This document shows, in pieces, positions 22,861-34,546 of a DNA stretch of 64,000 nt (positions are counted from its first letter, which is position 1; the number at the start of each line of letters is the position of its first letter). This DNA is from Apiosordaria backusii. Lineage: Eukaryota; Ascomycota; Sordariomycetes; Sordariales; Lasiosphaeriaceae. The notes beneath the pieces were generated by a model. That model searched no databases. It had not been told where the DNA came from and worked only from the letters and a program-made list of their open reading frames with translations. The stretch spans positions 2,604,001-2,668,000 of the forward strand of contig JAUKTV010000005.1 in assembly GCA_030549205.1 (NCBI GenBank). Direction: 5' to 3'. Made by a program: the position numbers and the translations under genes.

Positions 22861-24196
22861 TAGGCTGTAGAAGATTTCTCACTTTTACCCCCAACAAACC
22901 CTAACACAACCCCCTTTTTACTCTTTATTGAGAATGAGAAAATAACACCTAATGAATTTCGACGAGAAAACACGAACGAAGTCAATGTACATATTACCCT
23001 TTTTACTCCTTTGCACACACACACACACATCACCTTCCCCCCCGTTCTACACATGTTTTTATGCCACCACTTGTTTTTATTTGCCGGGGATATAGAGTTT
23101 GTTGGCTTTTGTATTTTTTTACTTGTTTTTATCTCTTTTTGGGGGTGACTTTTACTAGCACCGGCGTTTTTGGGCGTTTAAGAGCACGCACGGAAGTGGA
23201 GAATTTTGCTTGAGGAATAAATGAGGCAAAGAGATGGGTATGGATGAAGTCATGTAGAAACTGAAGGAATGAGAAGATGTGATCTGAATTTGTATTAAGC
23301 TACTGAATGTCTGAAAGAGATGTGATCTGTGCTTATTGTGTTGACCTGTTTCTGCAAAAGATACAGTGTTTATAAGAAGAGCTACTCGTAACTTGCCTGC
23401 CGTTGTTGATGAGAAATTTATTTCTAGCTAATCTGTCTCTCGGTCGTCTCTTATTCGAATTGAACATTGATGTCTGAGTTGTGCTCCGTAGAATATAATC
23501 ATATCTGCTTTGTGAGAAATGTGGGTAGTAATAAGTCTTAATAGAGTGAGTACCTATGGAGGAAGGTGACTTTTTCCAGTATTCGAGCGTGATGATCTTC
23601 TTGAGAAGCTTGAGGGCCATTCTGGTGAAAAGGAGCAATGGTAGACCGTACGGTACCCCTTTGCTGTCGAGGACTTCTCGCATTGGTAATTGTCAAGCAA
23701 TTCCACTGTTTGGACCATCGCCATCTGACATCTTGATCTTTCTAGACCTGCGGGGTGTTGTCTGGACTTGGCACTGGTTTTGGAAAAGAAAAGGGGCTCC
23801 GCCGTCATCACAGTTCACATGCTACACACAGCCTTGCGCGTTACTTGCTTGTTACTTCCAACTTCCATTTTCCGACCTGGGGTAATAAACACATGTTTTC
23901 CCACGAGAAACACCTTGCTCCGCCCGTGATAACTGAATCACCAGTTTGCTCTGGGTATCATCATCGCCCAAATACAGGCGAGAGTAAATCGTCATCATTA
24001 GCTCGAGAAAAAATCAGATGTCGACCTCGAAGACGTGATATTGGTATGCACACCGCAAAACCCGTTTGGTTGAGAAGGAGGTTGCCCATTTTGCAGCAGC
24101 GTTGTTTTTACGCTACAAGAAATATGCAAATGCCCATGACCCCTTGCCACTCCGGTGTAACCCCATAAAGCACAAAGAAACCCGTGGTCATTTTGT
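22861..24196. other. Convergent 3' regions, Cys-rich membrane gene and RPL9
   Basis: This 1.3 kb stretch between convergent genes has no supported gene. It is T-rich at 23040-23150, with a CA dinucleotide run at 23014-23029. Small overlapping frames at 23333-24168 lack family matches. Confidence 0.65.
23014..23029. repeat. CA dinucleotide microsatellite
   Basis: Eight CA units are directly visible in 3' flanking sequence. It is likely polymorphic between strains, which is an inference. Confidence 0.9.
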
Positions 24197-25314
24197 TTAC
24201 TCCTCAACAACGTTGCCCTTCTCGGAAACGTAGATACCGTCCAAGAACTGTAAACAGAGTTAGCGCCTGAAACCTCATCTTCCCCGCTGTACTGCAACGC
24301 AGTGGATGTTGATCCACAGTGACCTGGGCCTTTACGCACCTTACGGATATCCTTGTTCCGCACTCTGCAGATCTGCTGGATGTCGGCGGCGCTCTGGGAA
24401 ACAGCCTCAAGGGAGTTACCCTGGAGGATGAGCTCATCCTTCTGAGCCTTGGAGGCCTCAACCTCGACACCGGGCTGCATCACGACCCTGCGGACGAGCT
24501 TCTCACCAATGAAGTTACTGCAACACAACCAAACGTCAGCCCAAAATTCTTCTTCCCTATCCCGGACATTCGAGGCGTCCACAAAATCCTCCCAGCCCTC
24601 GTCATCCTGGGGTTGTGCATTCGCTCGTCACATACCGGATCTCGACCTCGTGGTTGCCAGTCTCGCTGTTGACGTCAAGGTTGACGTTGATGGGGAAATG
24701 GGCATAGACGTAGCGCATCTTGTACTTGAAGCCCTTGGTGACACCGATGATCATGTTGTTGATAAGGGTGCGGACGGTACGGAGAGCGGCGACGTTCTTG
24801 CGGTTGCCATGGTGCATCTCAAGGCCGACAATGCCCTTCTTGATGACGGAGAAGCTGACAGCGATGTGGCCCAGGTCCTTGGTGAGCTTGCCTGTAAGAG
24901 GGGTATCTAGTTAGGTGACTGTTTCCAACCCAACGACATAGCTCTTTCTGCGGTTGCCGCCGCCGTTTTTTGAACTGGGGTGTGAGTTTCTGCTTACCAC
25001 GGGGGCCCTCAACCGTTACAAGTCTCGACTTGATGGAGATCTTGACTGTATTGCAAAATCCGTCAGCAATTGCCCTTCCTTTTATTGACAGTATCCCGCG
25101 CAATCCCGCCCAATATCGATCAAATCGCTTCAACAGTCGCTGGTTGAAAAACTCGGTCGAAATCGTCATCGTCGTCGTTGCTGATGGTTTTGTGTTGGAT
25201 CGTGCCTGGGTTTCCTCCTCCTGCTCCTCGGACGGGACGCAATGGATTCATTTCGACAGCACACATACCGTTCTCCGGGACCTCGATGGTCTCCTCACTG
25301 TGGATGTAACGCAT
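24197..25314 (-). CDS. RPL9: 60S ribosomal protein L9 (uL6)
   Basis: Structural protein of the large cytoplasmic ribosomal subunit, near the sarcin-ricin loop and stalk base. Five exons in reading order, 25269-25314, 24998-25045, 24636-24891, 24340-24517 and 24197-24247, join to 192 residues, the expected length. The protein starts [18 protein letters not shown]. It continues [71 protein letters not shown] and ends [14 protein letters not shown]. Each intron has a usable GTATGT, GTAAGC or GTGCGT donor. The short first exon of 15 codons and the dense introns are typical of fungal ribosomal-protein genes. A CTAAC...CAG string just upstream of the ATG hints at a possible leader intron, but no donor was convincing. 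Confidence 0.96.
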
Positions 25315-26778
25315 GGCTGCGGTGCTGTTGGGTTAGTGAGGAGGCAAGTTGATTTGGCTCGTCGTCGAGGTGGACGGAGGTCAGTTGCAAGCCCGAAAAA
25401 AAACCACACACGATTTTGGGACCCGGAATAATTCAAGTTGTGCGCCGGCCGAGCCTCCAGCTTCTGTTAGGGCAGAGGTCCAACCGTCGCTGCGATTGGT
25501 CCAAAGTGCGGAGGCTGGAGCAATGTGGGGTACATCTTGGCCTGTGCGTCTAGTTCTGTCGCCTGCCAGAATGCGACTTTCACCCCCTCACCACCCGCAA
25601 AACATCAACGTCGAGTCGGACTGAATTGCGGGAAACATCTCAGTAGGAAGATAAAAAGCTAACCTAGTGTATCAACGGGCGGCAATTATCATTAGTTGGT
25701 CACTCAAGCCTCATCACACATACGAACACCGGGCTCACCGTTACTGGACAAATCGTTTGATGGTGAACACTGCATCTGCCATAAAATATCTGGCATCGAT
25801 TGAGTTCCTTATTCTTGTCTGCTTAGATTGGCTCACTTGTTCTGAGCTTCACATAAATTCAACTTTCCCGACCCAATAAACAAGAGAAAAAATCTCACCG
25901 TCATTTCATCAGAATTGCATCGAATTACAACAAGCCCCCTCGGCCATTCCAGGCATTAGGATATCAGTTGTTCCTGGCCTCAACCTCAGGTTTAAACTGA
26001 AACTTTACCACTTCCACTTGAAGCACATTGAGAACACCCAGAGCGTATATATGGAGAGCCAACGCTTCCAGATGCACTTATCAACACCCTTTACAATGCA
26101 CTTTTCATTTGCCATGCTGCCGACAGGGCGCCAAGACATATATGTAGAACGGCTGACGACCATGCATCTTCAAACACGCCAGGGCTTTTGTTCACTGAAA
26201 CTTTGTCAATGTAGGAAGATTCCTGGAACTCGGATGATTCGTGAGATAGGTCAGATATTGTCATGCACCTAGTCATTCAATCCATCCTATTTTGTAATCT
26301 TCAACACCTCTACAAACCCTGAGAACCTGGTGCCAGGCGAGCGGCAAGCCTACGAGTAGCTTGTGAACCTCACGGTCGGGTGGAGCACCACGTCATTGGA
26401 CGACGAAGCCTACATGCCCCACTTGTCTCTGGAGCTCTCCATATCGCGCGCGGTGCTTCCTGCCCGCACCGGCAGCTCGCAACTCCAGACATCACAAGAG
26501 CAGTGACGGCGCAAAGCAGCTACAGCTACAGCTACTTGGAACTCGCAGTCTTTGAGACTTATAGATCGCAACTTGAGCAAATCAAACATTCCGACACCTC
26601 CAAACTTTACGGGCTCTGCATCTTTCGTCTCCCTCAACAATTGAGCCGCAGCCGTCAGGGTCCAGCATCCCAGCAGTCACGCTCCACAGACATCTGAGTA
26701 CACGACTACAAATCATACCACACCACCAGACACTGCAAACAAGTTAAACAAGTCTCGTGCAAAGCCTACGCAGCCACC
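25315..26778. other. Divergent promoter region, RPL9 and VPS26
   Basis: This 1.46 kb spacer between divergent genes has no supported gene. An AGCTAC-type hexamer is repeated three times at 26517-26535. Short frames occur on both strands with no recognisable content. Confidence 0.65.
26517..26535. repeat. Short CAGCTA tandem repeat
   Basis: Three tandem CAGCTA units are visible about 245 nt upstream of the VPS26 start. No known role. Confidence 0.8.
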
Positions 26779-27907
26779 ATGTCGTACTTCTTCGCAACCC
26801 CTGTCGATATCGACATAGTCTTGGAAGATGCCGACGAAAGGTCAATGGTCGATGTCAAGCTCGATAAGAACCGGCGGGAGAAGGCACCCTTGTACAACGA
26901 CGGCGAATCAGTCAAAGGCGCCATCACAATACGGCCAAAAGATGGGAAGCGGCTAGAGCACACAGGCATCAAGGTCCAATTCATTGGCACAATTGGTATG
27001 CGCCCACCTCCCGCACTCTCCAAATCGAAAAGTCTAACCTTGCGCGACAATCAGAGATGTTCTTCGATCGAGGTAACCACTACGAGTTCCTCTCCCTCGT
27101 CCAAGAACTTGCCGCCCCAGGCGAGCTTCAACACCCCCAGACCTTCGACTTCAACTTTAAGAACGTCGAGAAGCAGTACGAGTCCTACAATGGCATCAAC
27201 GTCAAGCTGCGGTACTTTGTCCGCGTCACCGTCTCGCGCCGCATGGCCGACGTCATTCGCGAAAAGGACATTTGGGTGTATAGCTATCGCATCCCGCCTG
27301 AGATGAACAGCAGCATCAAGATGGACGTCGGTATCGAGGACTGCCTTCACATTGAGTTCGAGTACAGCAAGAGCAAGTACCATCTCAAGGATGTGATCGT
27401 TGGGCGCATCTACTTCCTTCTCGTGCGCCTAAAAATCAAACATATGGAGTTGAGCATCATCCGCCGAGAGACGACGGGGGCAGCGCCCAACCAGTATAAT
27501 GAGAGTGAGACTCTGGTCCGGTTTGAGGTAGGCCATGCACACTTGCACTGATTCTTCGCGGGAACATCACGCTAATGGCCGGTTTAGATTATGGACGGGT
27601 CGCCATCTAGAGGAGAAACGATACCTATCCGGCTGTTCCTGGGTGGCTTCGACCTCACGCCAACATTCAGGGACGTGAACAAGAAATTCTCCACAAGATA
27701 CTACCTCAGCCTCGTCCTTATTGATGAAGGTAAGGGATATGCATGTCCCTACTAATTCTCAACCAACATGCTAACTCTTTCACAGATGCTAGGAGATACT
27801 TCAAACAATCAGAAATCATTCTGTACCGCCAAGCCCCAGAACTCACCAACGGGCCAGACGGGCAACCAGCACCAACAGAGAACAGAATTACGACTGTGCC
27901 AGCGTAG
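26779..27907 (+). CDS. VPS26: Retromer subunit VPS26
   Basis: Arrestin-fold subunit of the retromer cargo-recognition trimer (Vps26-Vps29-Vps35), which returns receptors from endosomes to the trans-Golgi network. Exons 26779-26995, 27055-27527, 27588-27729 and 27786-27907 join in phase to 317 residues, normal for fungal Vps26. The protein opens MSYFFATPVDIDIVLEDADE. Family landmarks are YNDGESVKGAITIRPKDGKR, GTIEMFFDRGNHYEFLSLVQ (created by the first splice), YESYNGINVKLRYFVRVTV, DCLHIEFEYSKSKYHLKDVI, VGRIYFLLVRLKIKHMELS and IPIRLFLGGFDLTPT. All introns are 58-60 nt. Identification is secure. Confidence 0.97.
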
Positions 27908-28510
27908 GCTAGAGAGGACTTGAGGGGGTGACCAGGGCAGGTTTTAGGGGGCATTATTTAGCGATGGGAGTAATATGTGTGGGTAAGAGGATATATGGGT
28001 TCAGGGGAAGGATTGAACAGACGGGTCTGGGCTGAGGGAGAGCTTTTTTAACAGCGAGAGGGTTCTTGTTTCTGTTAGCGAATTTGGCTGTACAAAGTTT
28101 TTGTTTGATAATTTCTTCAGCATCGGGCATGGCGTTTTTCGGGTTCAAAATAAAGCGCGTTTCTTCTTCTAAACAAGTACATGTTGATGATGACTTGGGC
28201 GTTGCAGTTTCTTGGTAACTGTTTCCTCTGGTTCCTATCCATTTAGCTGGACTCGTTGCATTAAAAAGAACGGAAAAGCCAGCATGCATACAAAAACAAG
28301 TGGGGACAACCTGTGACAATACAACAAAAAGGTATCTCCCAATTTTTGATTTCCTCAAAGCATTTAAAAATAAAAAGAACAAAAACCCTACAATTGAACA
28401 TTCATTACAAAACCCAACAACACCAACACCGCAGATCCCATTCCTTTCTGTCCCTGCTCCATCTACTATTTTGGGTTCTTGCTGTCTGTCTACTGCAATG
28501 TACTGCTGAA
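27908..28510. other. Convergent 3' region, VPS26 and NUP120
   Basis: This 603-nt AT-rich spacer contains A- and T-runs and no supported gene. It is consistent with two 3' untranslated regions. Confidence 0.7.
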
Positions 28511-31500
28511 TCAAGCAATATCCATCATATCCACCTCCCCCTCATACCCACCGTCCTCCCCGCCATCCCCCGTAATGGCAAACTGATTGTTCTGAATCGC
28601 CACAATCCTGTCCAGCTCCAGCTGGTAATTCTTGCGAATATCCGCCAGCGTCAACAGCCTCCTGGGCGTCGTCGCCTCTGTCCCCGCCGGCCGCGAGAGG
28701 AACGACTTCATCTTGGCCAGCAGGGCCGCGTCCTCCTCGTCCTCGCCGGTGCCATTGACGGCATTTTCGGCGTCGAGTTTCTTGGAGAGGTCCTCGAGCT
28801 GAGCGTCGAGGTCGTCACCGTTGGATCTGGGGGCTGAGTTGGACTTTTCCTGGGGAGAAATGTCCTCGAGGATGTAGGCCTCTTCGGGGGGCACGCAGTT
28901 CAGAGCGTTGATGAGCAGCAGATATTGGCGGGTGACTTGGGTGTCCAGCGCATCGCCGTTGATGCCGTTGATCTTGTCGCCTTCGCCTGCTTGGCGGAGC
29001 TTCTGGAGCCGGTCGAGCAGGATGGCGGCGCCACCGCGGTAGTCGTTGTGGCTGATTCTCCAGGCGTAGAGGATTTGGTGGTAAGGTACTCCATTTAGGA
29101 CATCGCGCGTGGCCTTGCACTTTTCGAGGAGAATATCATCAACCTTGGGTTGAAGACCCGAGAAGGGGAGGCTGATCAGCTGTCTGTTTTGGCCGGTTTC
29201 GCACATCTTCTCGACGAGCTTGCGGAGGTATGATTTCTGCAAGGCCTCATCCTGCATTTGGAGTAGAGCAGAGTGAGCTTCCTCAAAGTGGGAGATGGCC
29301 GTCGAGGCGGTGAACAGGCGACTCAGCATTTCAGTCTTAATGTTTGCCGAGTCCTGCGCGCCGGTCTGGACAAATTGGAGGGCCAGGCGGGAGAACTCCA
29401 TGACGTAGGAGTAGGCCTTCTGGCGCTCAAAGAGGGTGACGATATGGCTGTAGTAATTTGGGAGCCCACTGTTAAAAAGGTTCCATTCCGTGTCGTCGAG
29501 GAGGCCGGAGCTGTGGCGTTCCATGTGTTTCATGGTGATGCTGAGGCCGATGGCTGCTCTTCTGAAGTAGTAGGCAGCGGTGTCGTAGTCCTTGTGGGCG
29601 AGGAAAACTCGGCCTTGGACGTAGATAGAAAATGGGTCCTGGTCGGCGAACGGGGTGAGCTCGAGCGCGAGATCTGGTCGGTCGTGCTTGAGTAGGCCGC
29701 GTTGGAGAAGACTGGTCTGGAGGACAGTAGTGCTGCCAGGGGCGCAAAGGTCCAATACCAGGTCTGTGATGGCGGAAAATAGTGGCTCGTCATTGTTTTC
29801 TGGCAACCCGTAAAGGTGACCAGTCAGCCCTTCCAGTGCTGTCACAGTGTGCGTCTCCTCCTGTCCTCGCTTGGCTAACTGAGGAGAAGAAATCCCAGAT
29901 GATACCGCCACTCTGGCGGGAATGTTCAGTTCTGTCTTGACCATCCATCTCAAATGCTCCAATCTTCGAAGAGCCGCGATCAACCGCCGGTATATCGAAC
30001 CCACGTCGAACCGCGAGTGAAGTGGGCTCTCGTCTTCGTTTTCGATATCAAACTCCATGTGGACGAGAAGTATCAGCTGGCTGAAGAGGATCTGCCAGTG
30101 AAGCTCGACTGTATCTTGAACAGAGCGAACAATCACCTTCCGCCCAAACCCAGTGAACTGCTCTCTAAGCTCCTGTGAGTTAGCCTCACTTGTAGCCGTG
30201 ACTAAATCGAACAGATCCTCGTACAGCCGAGAGGTTACTGTTCGGTAATTCTGGCCAAGAATCTCGGTGACTTGGGCGATATCATCATCCCCGACTGCTG
30301 ACCAGAACCCTGCCCGATCTAAAAACAGCTGCATCCTCTCGCTGTCTGGTAGCGAAGACTCTTGGAACAGCTCGGCTCGTAACGCCGCTCGGCTCAGTTG
30401 CGTCGTGCTATCATTAAAACCTTCCACAAACGTGAGACCGGCAGACACCAGAGCAGCTACATCCTCGTCCTTCTTCTCTGGGCTTGATAGATTGTGATAT
30501 ACGCGGTCCATATCGCTGCATTGCCTCACGGCAGCAAGCAAGTCGGCGCATGCAGTCCAGACCATGCCCTCCTCAAGATCGTATACCAAGGAAAGAGCTT
30601 CGCCCCTTTGCTTGTCGAGCTCAAGCAGAAGACGCCAAAAACGCATCCATTGAGTTTCGCTGGTGCCTCTGAACTGCTCGTAATCAGCGCTGCCCGCTGA
30701 TGTCTTTCCCAGCGCTGCTGTGGACCCCAGAACAGAGCAAATTGACTCTGCAATGCTCTTGCCCACTCTTGAAGTCGTCTCCTTGTAAGTGCCCAGTCCT
30801 TTTTCATAAACGGCCAGGGCAGTTTCAAGCGTCGCCTTCGAAAATCTGCCGGGGAAGAAGATGAGATCAAGCCACTTCTCAGTGGAATCGACCGAGTTCC
30901 ATGGCCCCGAAGCTTCCACCACTGGTACCGAGTTCTCGATGTAAACCGTCTTCCACCCGTCGTTGAAAACTGCAGAGCCATTCCGTGGGTGTAGTTGCAG
31001 CCTGTGTACACGATAGCTGGTGTTGTTCTTCCACAAAGCCCAGAGTTCTGGCCCCTCTGGTTGCTTTGTTACGGCAAAGTCGGCCATTGACCAAATATCC
31101 ATCGAAGACGGGCTTGGTGGAATCAACTGCGCGTCAGCAAAGTAATCGGCAACATGAATTGACCCCTGATCGTTGGCCTTGACTTTCCAGAACTTGAACT
31201 CGCCGTTTCCAACAGGCGAGAACGTCGCGACCAGACACTCGCCCTTAGCGGTATCCAATATTCGGATCAGGTTGCTCTGTGAAGGGTTGATATTCCATGA
31301 CGAGCCCTCCTGAACGTCTCGGTTCGCATTCAAGATGTCGCCTGTGTATAGGATTTGACCTGTCCTCACGTCCCAAACTCTCATTCTGTGGTCTAAACAA
31401 ATGGTAAAAAGGAAGGCGGTGTTGTCGAGCCCCATGGTCGCGACTGCTGTTGACACGGCCGCTGTCAGCTCCATATTGATCTTCTCGTATCGAACTGTCG

Positions 31501-32274
31501 GGTTTCGTTGAAAAGGAACAAGCCCACGCAGACTTTGGCCCCAGCCTGCAACATTATAGATGGTTTCTTTCCATGGTGACCCGTGTACTGTTGAGATGGC
31601 CGGGTTAGCATTTGAGATACACACCAAACAGATCAAGAAGAAACCTCACCATCATGAGTTTTATTTCTGTCAAACTTCAAGATGCCACCATCATGCATAG
31701 TAACGATAAGCTGATCAGAGTTGACAACCGCGAGACGATGCGGGTGCTTAAACCCAAACCCTGGCGGCGAGTAGACCCGGCAAGCATCACCCAACCCCCC
31801 ATCGGACGCTGTTTTCTTGCGGAAAAGGTCAGGTCGCAATGTGATCGAGTACAACTGGTTGGACTGGTCGACAACGAAGACGCACAGCGCATCAGTATCC
31901 TTCGGGTCTGCAAAACCGATGCAGGAATTGTGTATCGTAGAAGGGAAGCGGAGGTTGAGGATCAGCGGCGCATCAACGACTTGTTGTTGTTTGCAAACAT
32001 CGGCGGCGCGAATGCTGAGGACGGTGCCATTTTCCAGGACACGCCAGAGGAAGGCTCTGGGGGAGGTGTGGTGTTTTCGGTAGTAGATGGATGAGGCAGT
32101 AGCAAGGCTCTTTGATCGGTATCCTTTCTCGTCGTCGGTGCTGGTTCGACTTGAGCTTGATCGTCCGTAGGCGCTTTGCGGTGCGACGCGGAGCTGGATG
32201 ACTGACGATGGCGACGCAGGCTCTAGGTTCAACCGCGCCTCCTTGTAGAGTATCTCAAAGTTCCTGGAGGTCAT
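28511..32274 (-). CDS. NUP120: Nucleoporin NUP120 (Nup160 family)
   Basis: Scaffold nucleoporin of the Y-shaped Nup84/Nup107 complex of the nuclear pore. Two exons in reading order, 31650-32274 and 28511-31587, with a 62-nt intron, give 1233 residues. The N-terminal half has the beta-propeller hallmarks: FGFKHPHRLAVVNSDQLIV near the splice, then HGSPWKETIYNVAGW and FTICLDHRMRVWDVRTGQIL. The C-terminal half is alpha-helical, with FLAHKDYDTAAYYFRRAAIG and SYVMEFSRLALQFV. Conserved ILYAWRISHNDYRGGAAILL and LLLINALNCVPPEEAYIL follow. The C terminus is acidic (DGGEDGGYEGEVDMMDIA). Long frames on the opposite strand are shadows. It is followed 510 nt upstream on the same strand by RAD51. Confidence 0.94.
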
Positions 32275-32784
32275 CTTGCCCCCATGTGATGTTTCCAGTG
32301 ACCAATCGACAATTTCGGGGGTGTTGTCGCGTTTCGTTGCTGGTTGAGTCGCGGTTCTTGAGCTTTGGAGGGCAGAATTCTGGCCGCCTTGCCAAGCAAG
32401 GAAGCTCCAAGCAGGACTTGGCAGAATGGCCCGAGCTAAGCTTGTGTGGATTACCCGATAAGCTGATAAGAAACAGGACCACGATCACCACTCTACAAGT
32501 CCAAAACGATGTTTACAACACACAATGGGAACTAATTTCATGATTTTTGTCAATAAGCAAGGGATCTTATGCAATTAATCCGATATTGAAAGTACAAGCT
32601 AGATCGGCTAAAACCCTCCTACAAATGCAATGTCTCGAAACGCCTTGCTTGCCTCTATCATGAGCATTCATTACCCTCCCATAACCCTTGCAATGCATCC
32701 CATCGTTTCACCTATGCCGACCTAAATAAATACACATATGCTCATTCATTAATCCGGTGCCACCTGACGAAGTCCACACTCTTC
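32275..32784. other. NUP120 promoter and RAD51 3' region
   Basis: This 510-nt spacer between two minus-strand genes contains two GATAAG motifs at 32457-32470. The part near RAD51 is AT-rich. No gene is seen. Confidence 0.7.
32457..32470 (+). promoter_or_regulatory. Paired GATAAG motifs upstream of NUP120
   Basis: GATAAG-CT-GATAAG is read directly, 183 nt upstream of the NUP120 start codon at 32274. Orientation is plus, inverted relative to the gene. A GATA-factor or nucleosome-positioning role is inference. Confidence 0.4.
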
Positions 32785-33900
32785 CTAATTCTTCTCCATG
32801 TCCTTGGGGGCTGGGTCTCCGATACCATCTTCGCCAATGGCGAATAGACAATCACTCTCTGGCAGGCAAGGGCTGTCGTAAATCTTGGCTATTCTCGTCT
32901 CAGCCCTTCCCTTCTTCAAGCTGATACGTGTTGTACTGGCATGCGCGATGATGTTGCCGCCAATTGGCTTCTTGGGGTCTGGGTTGAACATGGCTGACGG
33001 ACCGCCGTCGACTTGCGCCACCACCTGGTTCGTGATGACAACAGCAATTCCAAACTCATCAGCAAGACGCTGAAGAGTGCGCATAAACTTCGCAAGATGA
33101 GTTTGACGGGAGCTAAGCTCACCACGACCCAGAAAGTCGGTTCGGTAGAGCGAGGTCGCTGAGTCGACAATCAGAAGACTGAATCGTGTTTCGCACATCA
33201 TGGCAGCAGCTTGGTTCAGCAACTGCAGCTGATGGTCCGAGTTGTACGCTCTCGCATAGGCGACATTGTCGAGAACCTCTTCCCCAGAGAGACCATATCG
33301 ATTGGCCACAGCGAGGAGACGGACAGGACGGAAGGTGCCTTCAGTGTCGATATACATGCACTTTCCCTCGCCACCGCCCATATCAAACGGCAACTGACAT
33401 GTCACAGCCAGTGTATGGCAGATCTGTGACTTTCCAGTACGAAATTCTCCGAAGATTTCGGTTACGCTTCCAGTCTCGATACCGCCAGCCAGCAATGTGT
33501 CTAGATTCTTGGAGCCAGTCGTGATGGAGATGAGCTCACTGCGACGCTGATGCATTTCTGTAGCAGTGGTGAAGCCCATGGGCACAAGTTTCGAAGCTTC
33601 TGTAAGGATCTTTTGGGCTTTTTGTTCCGAAATACCCTTGATCTGCTCGAGCACTCTCCTTGGCGTATAAGCGACGGACTCAACGGTGTTGTAGCCTCCC
33701 TCAATGATCATTTGAATGTCACGCTTTGTCAGACCCGCAACACCCTAGGGGAAATGTGAGTTAAGGCCAATAAAATGGAAAATAAGGGCGGGAAGATGGT
33801 CAGAACGTACCTCCAAGGCCGTGAGGGGTGTGGGCGCGCCTGGATTTGGCATTCCGCCATCCTCCGTGGCTGATTCATCGTATTCCTCGTGAGCAGACAT
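32785..33900 (-). CDS. RAD51: RAD51 recombinase (RecA family)
   Basis: Strand-exchange recombinase that forms nucleoprotein filaments on single-stranded DNA in homologous recombination; the Neurospora orthologue is called MEI-3. Exons in reading order, 33811-33900 and 32785-33744, join to 349 residues. The first exon encodes [17 protein letters not shown] and continues [13 protein letters not shown]. The second starts [20 protein letters not shown], the helix-hairpin-helix N-domain. Walker A is GEFRTGKS at 129-136. [33 protein letters not shown] (Walker B region) and the loop-2 region [20 protein letters not shown] follow. The C terminus contains [20 protein letters not shown]. An ACGCGT element lies about 100 nt upstream. 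Identification is certain at family level, and Rad51 rather than Dmc1 is supported by [20 protein letters not shown]. Confidence 0.97.
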
Positions 33901-34546
33901 GTTTCTTGTTTGTGGGCGTGGAAACCAATCTTTGTCTTATGCAGACTTCGAGATCTTGGGGGACGATGAGAGATGGGATCAAAATGGCACAAAGTGGACG
34001 CGTGTGGGTGCGAGTTGAGACCGTGTTGACTCGAAATAAATTCAGTGGGCGCGGGGCTTTGGAGCAACAACGACACGGAATCCCGTGACCACTTTCGCCT
34101 TGTGGGCGGGCCAAATCGTAATGCCAAGGCTAGTCCTCCACTGTGTGCCTGGAAGTGTGGGGCACGCCTATTTAGGAAATCTTCAGATGCAGTTGGGGTT
34201 CTTTTGATGGGCGTTCAGGCTTCAAACTCAAAGCTGGGCAATGATGGGACGGAACGCCCAGGAAATGCTGAGGATTCCAAATATCTCTTCCAGGCTACCA
34301 TCCACAGCTCAACTAGCCACCATGATTCCCAAGCCACGTCCCCAACACAAAAAGCATGATAACGATTTCCAAAATACGGGACCTCCAAAAATCTATACCA
34401 TCCTTCTCCAACTATCCCAAGCCCCTTTCTCGTCTCATCCAACAATCACACCAAGAAACTATCCCCAACACGGCGCCGTACCCAAGTATCGCAGAACCTG
34501 ACTATAACTCTGCCTCTGCAAACCGGTCCGTCTAAGTATCGGCATA
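33901..34546. other. RAD51 promoter and 3' region of membrane orphan
   Basis: This 646-nt spacer between two minus-strand genes holds an ACGCGT at 33998-34003 and no supported gene. Confidence 0.7.
33998..34003. promoter_or_regulatory. MluI cell-cycle box (ACGCGT) upstream of RAD51
   Basis: A palindromic ACGCGT lies 98 nt before the RAD51 start codon. In yeast this hexamer is bound by MBF and drives G1/S expression of DNA replication and repair genes, RAD51 among them. Function here is inferred from motif and position only. Confidence 0.5.
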
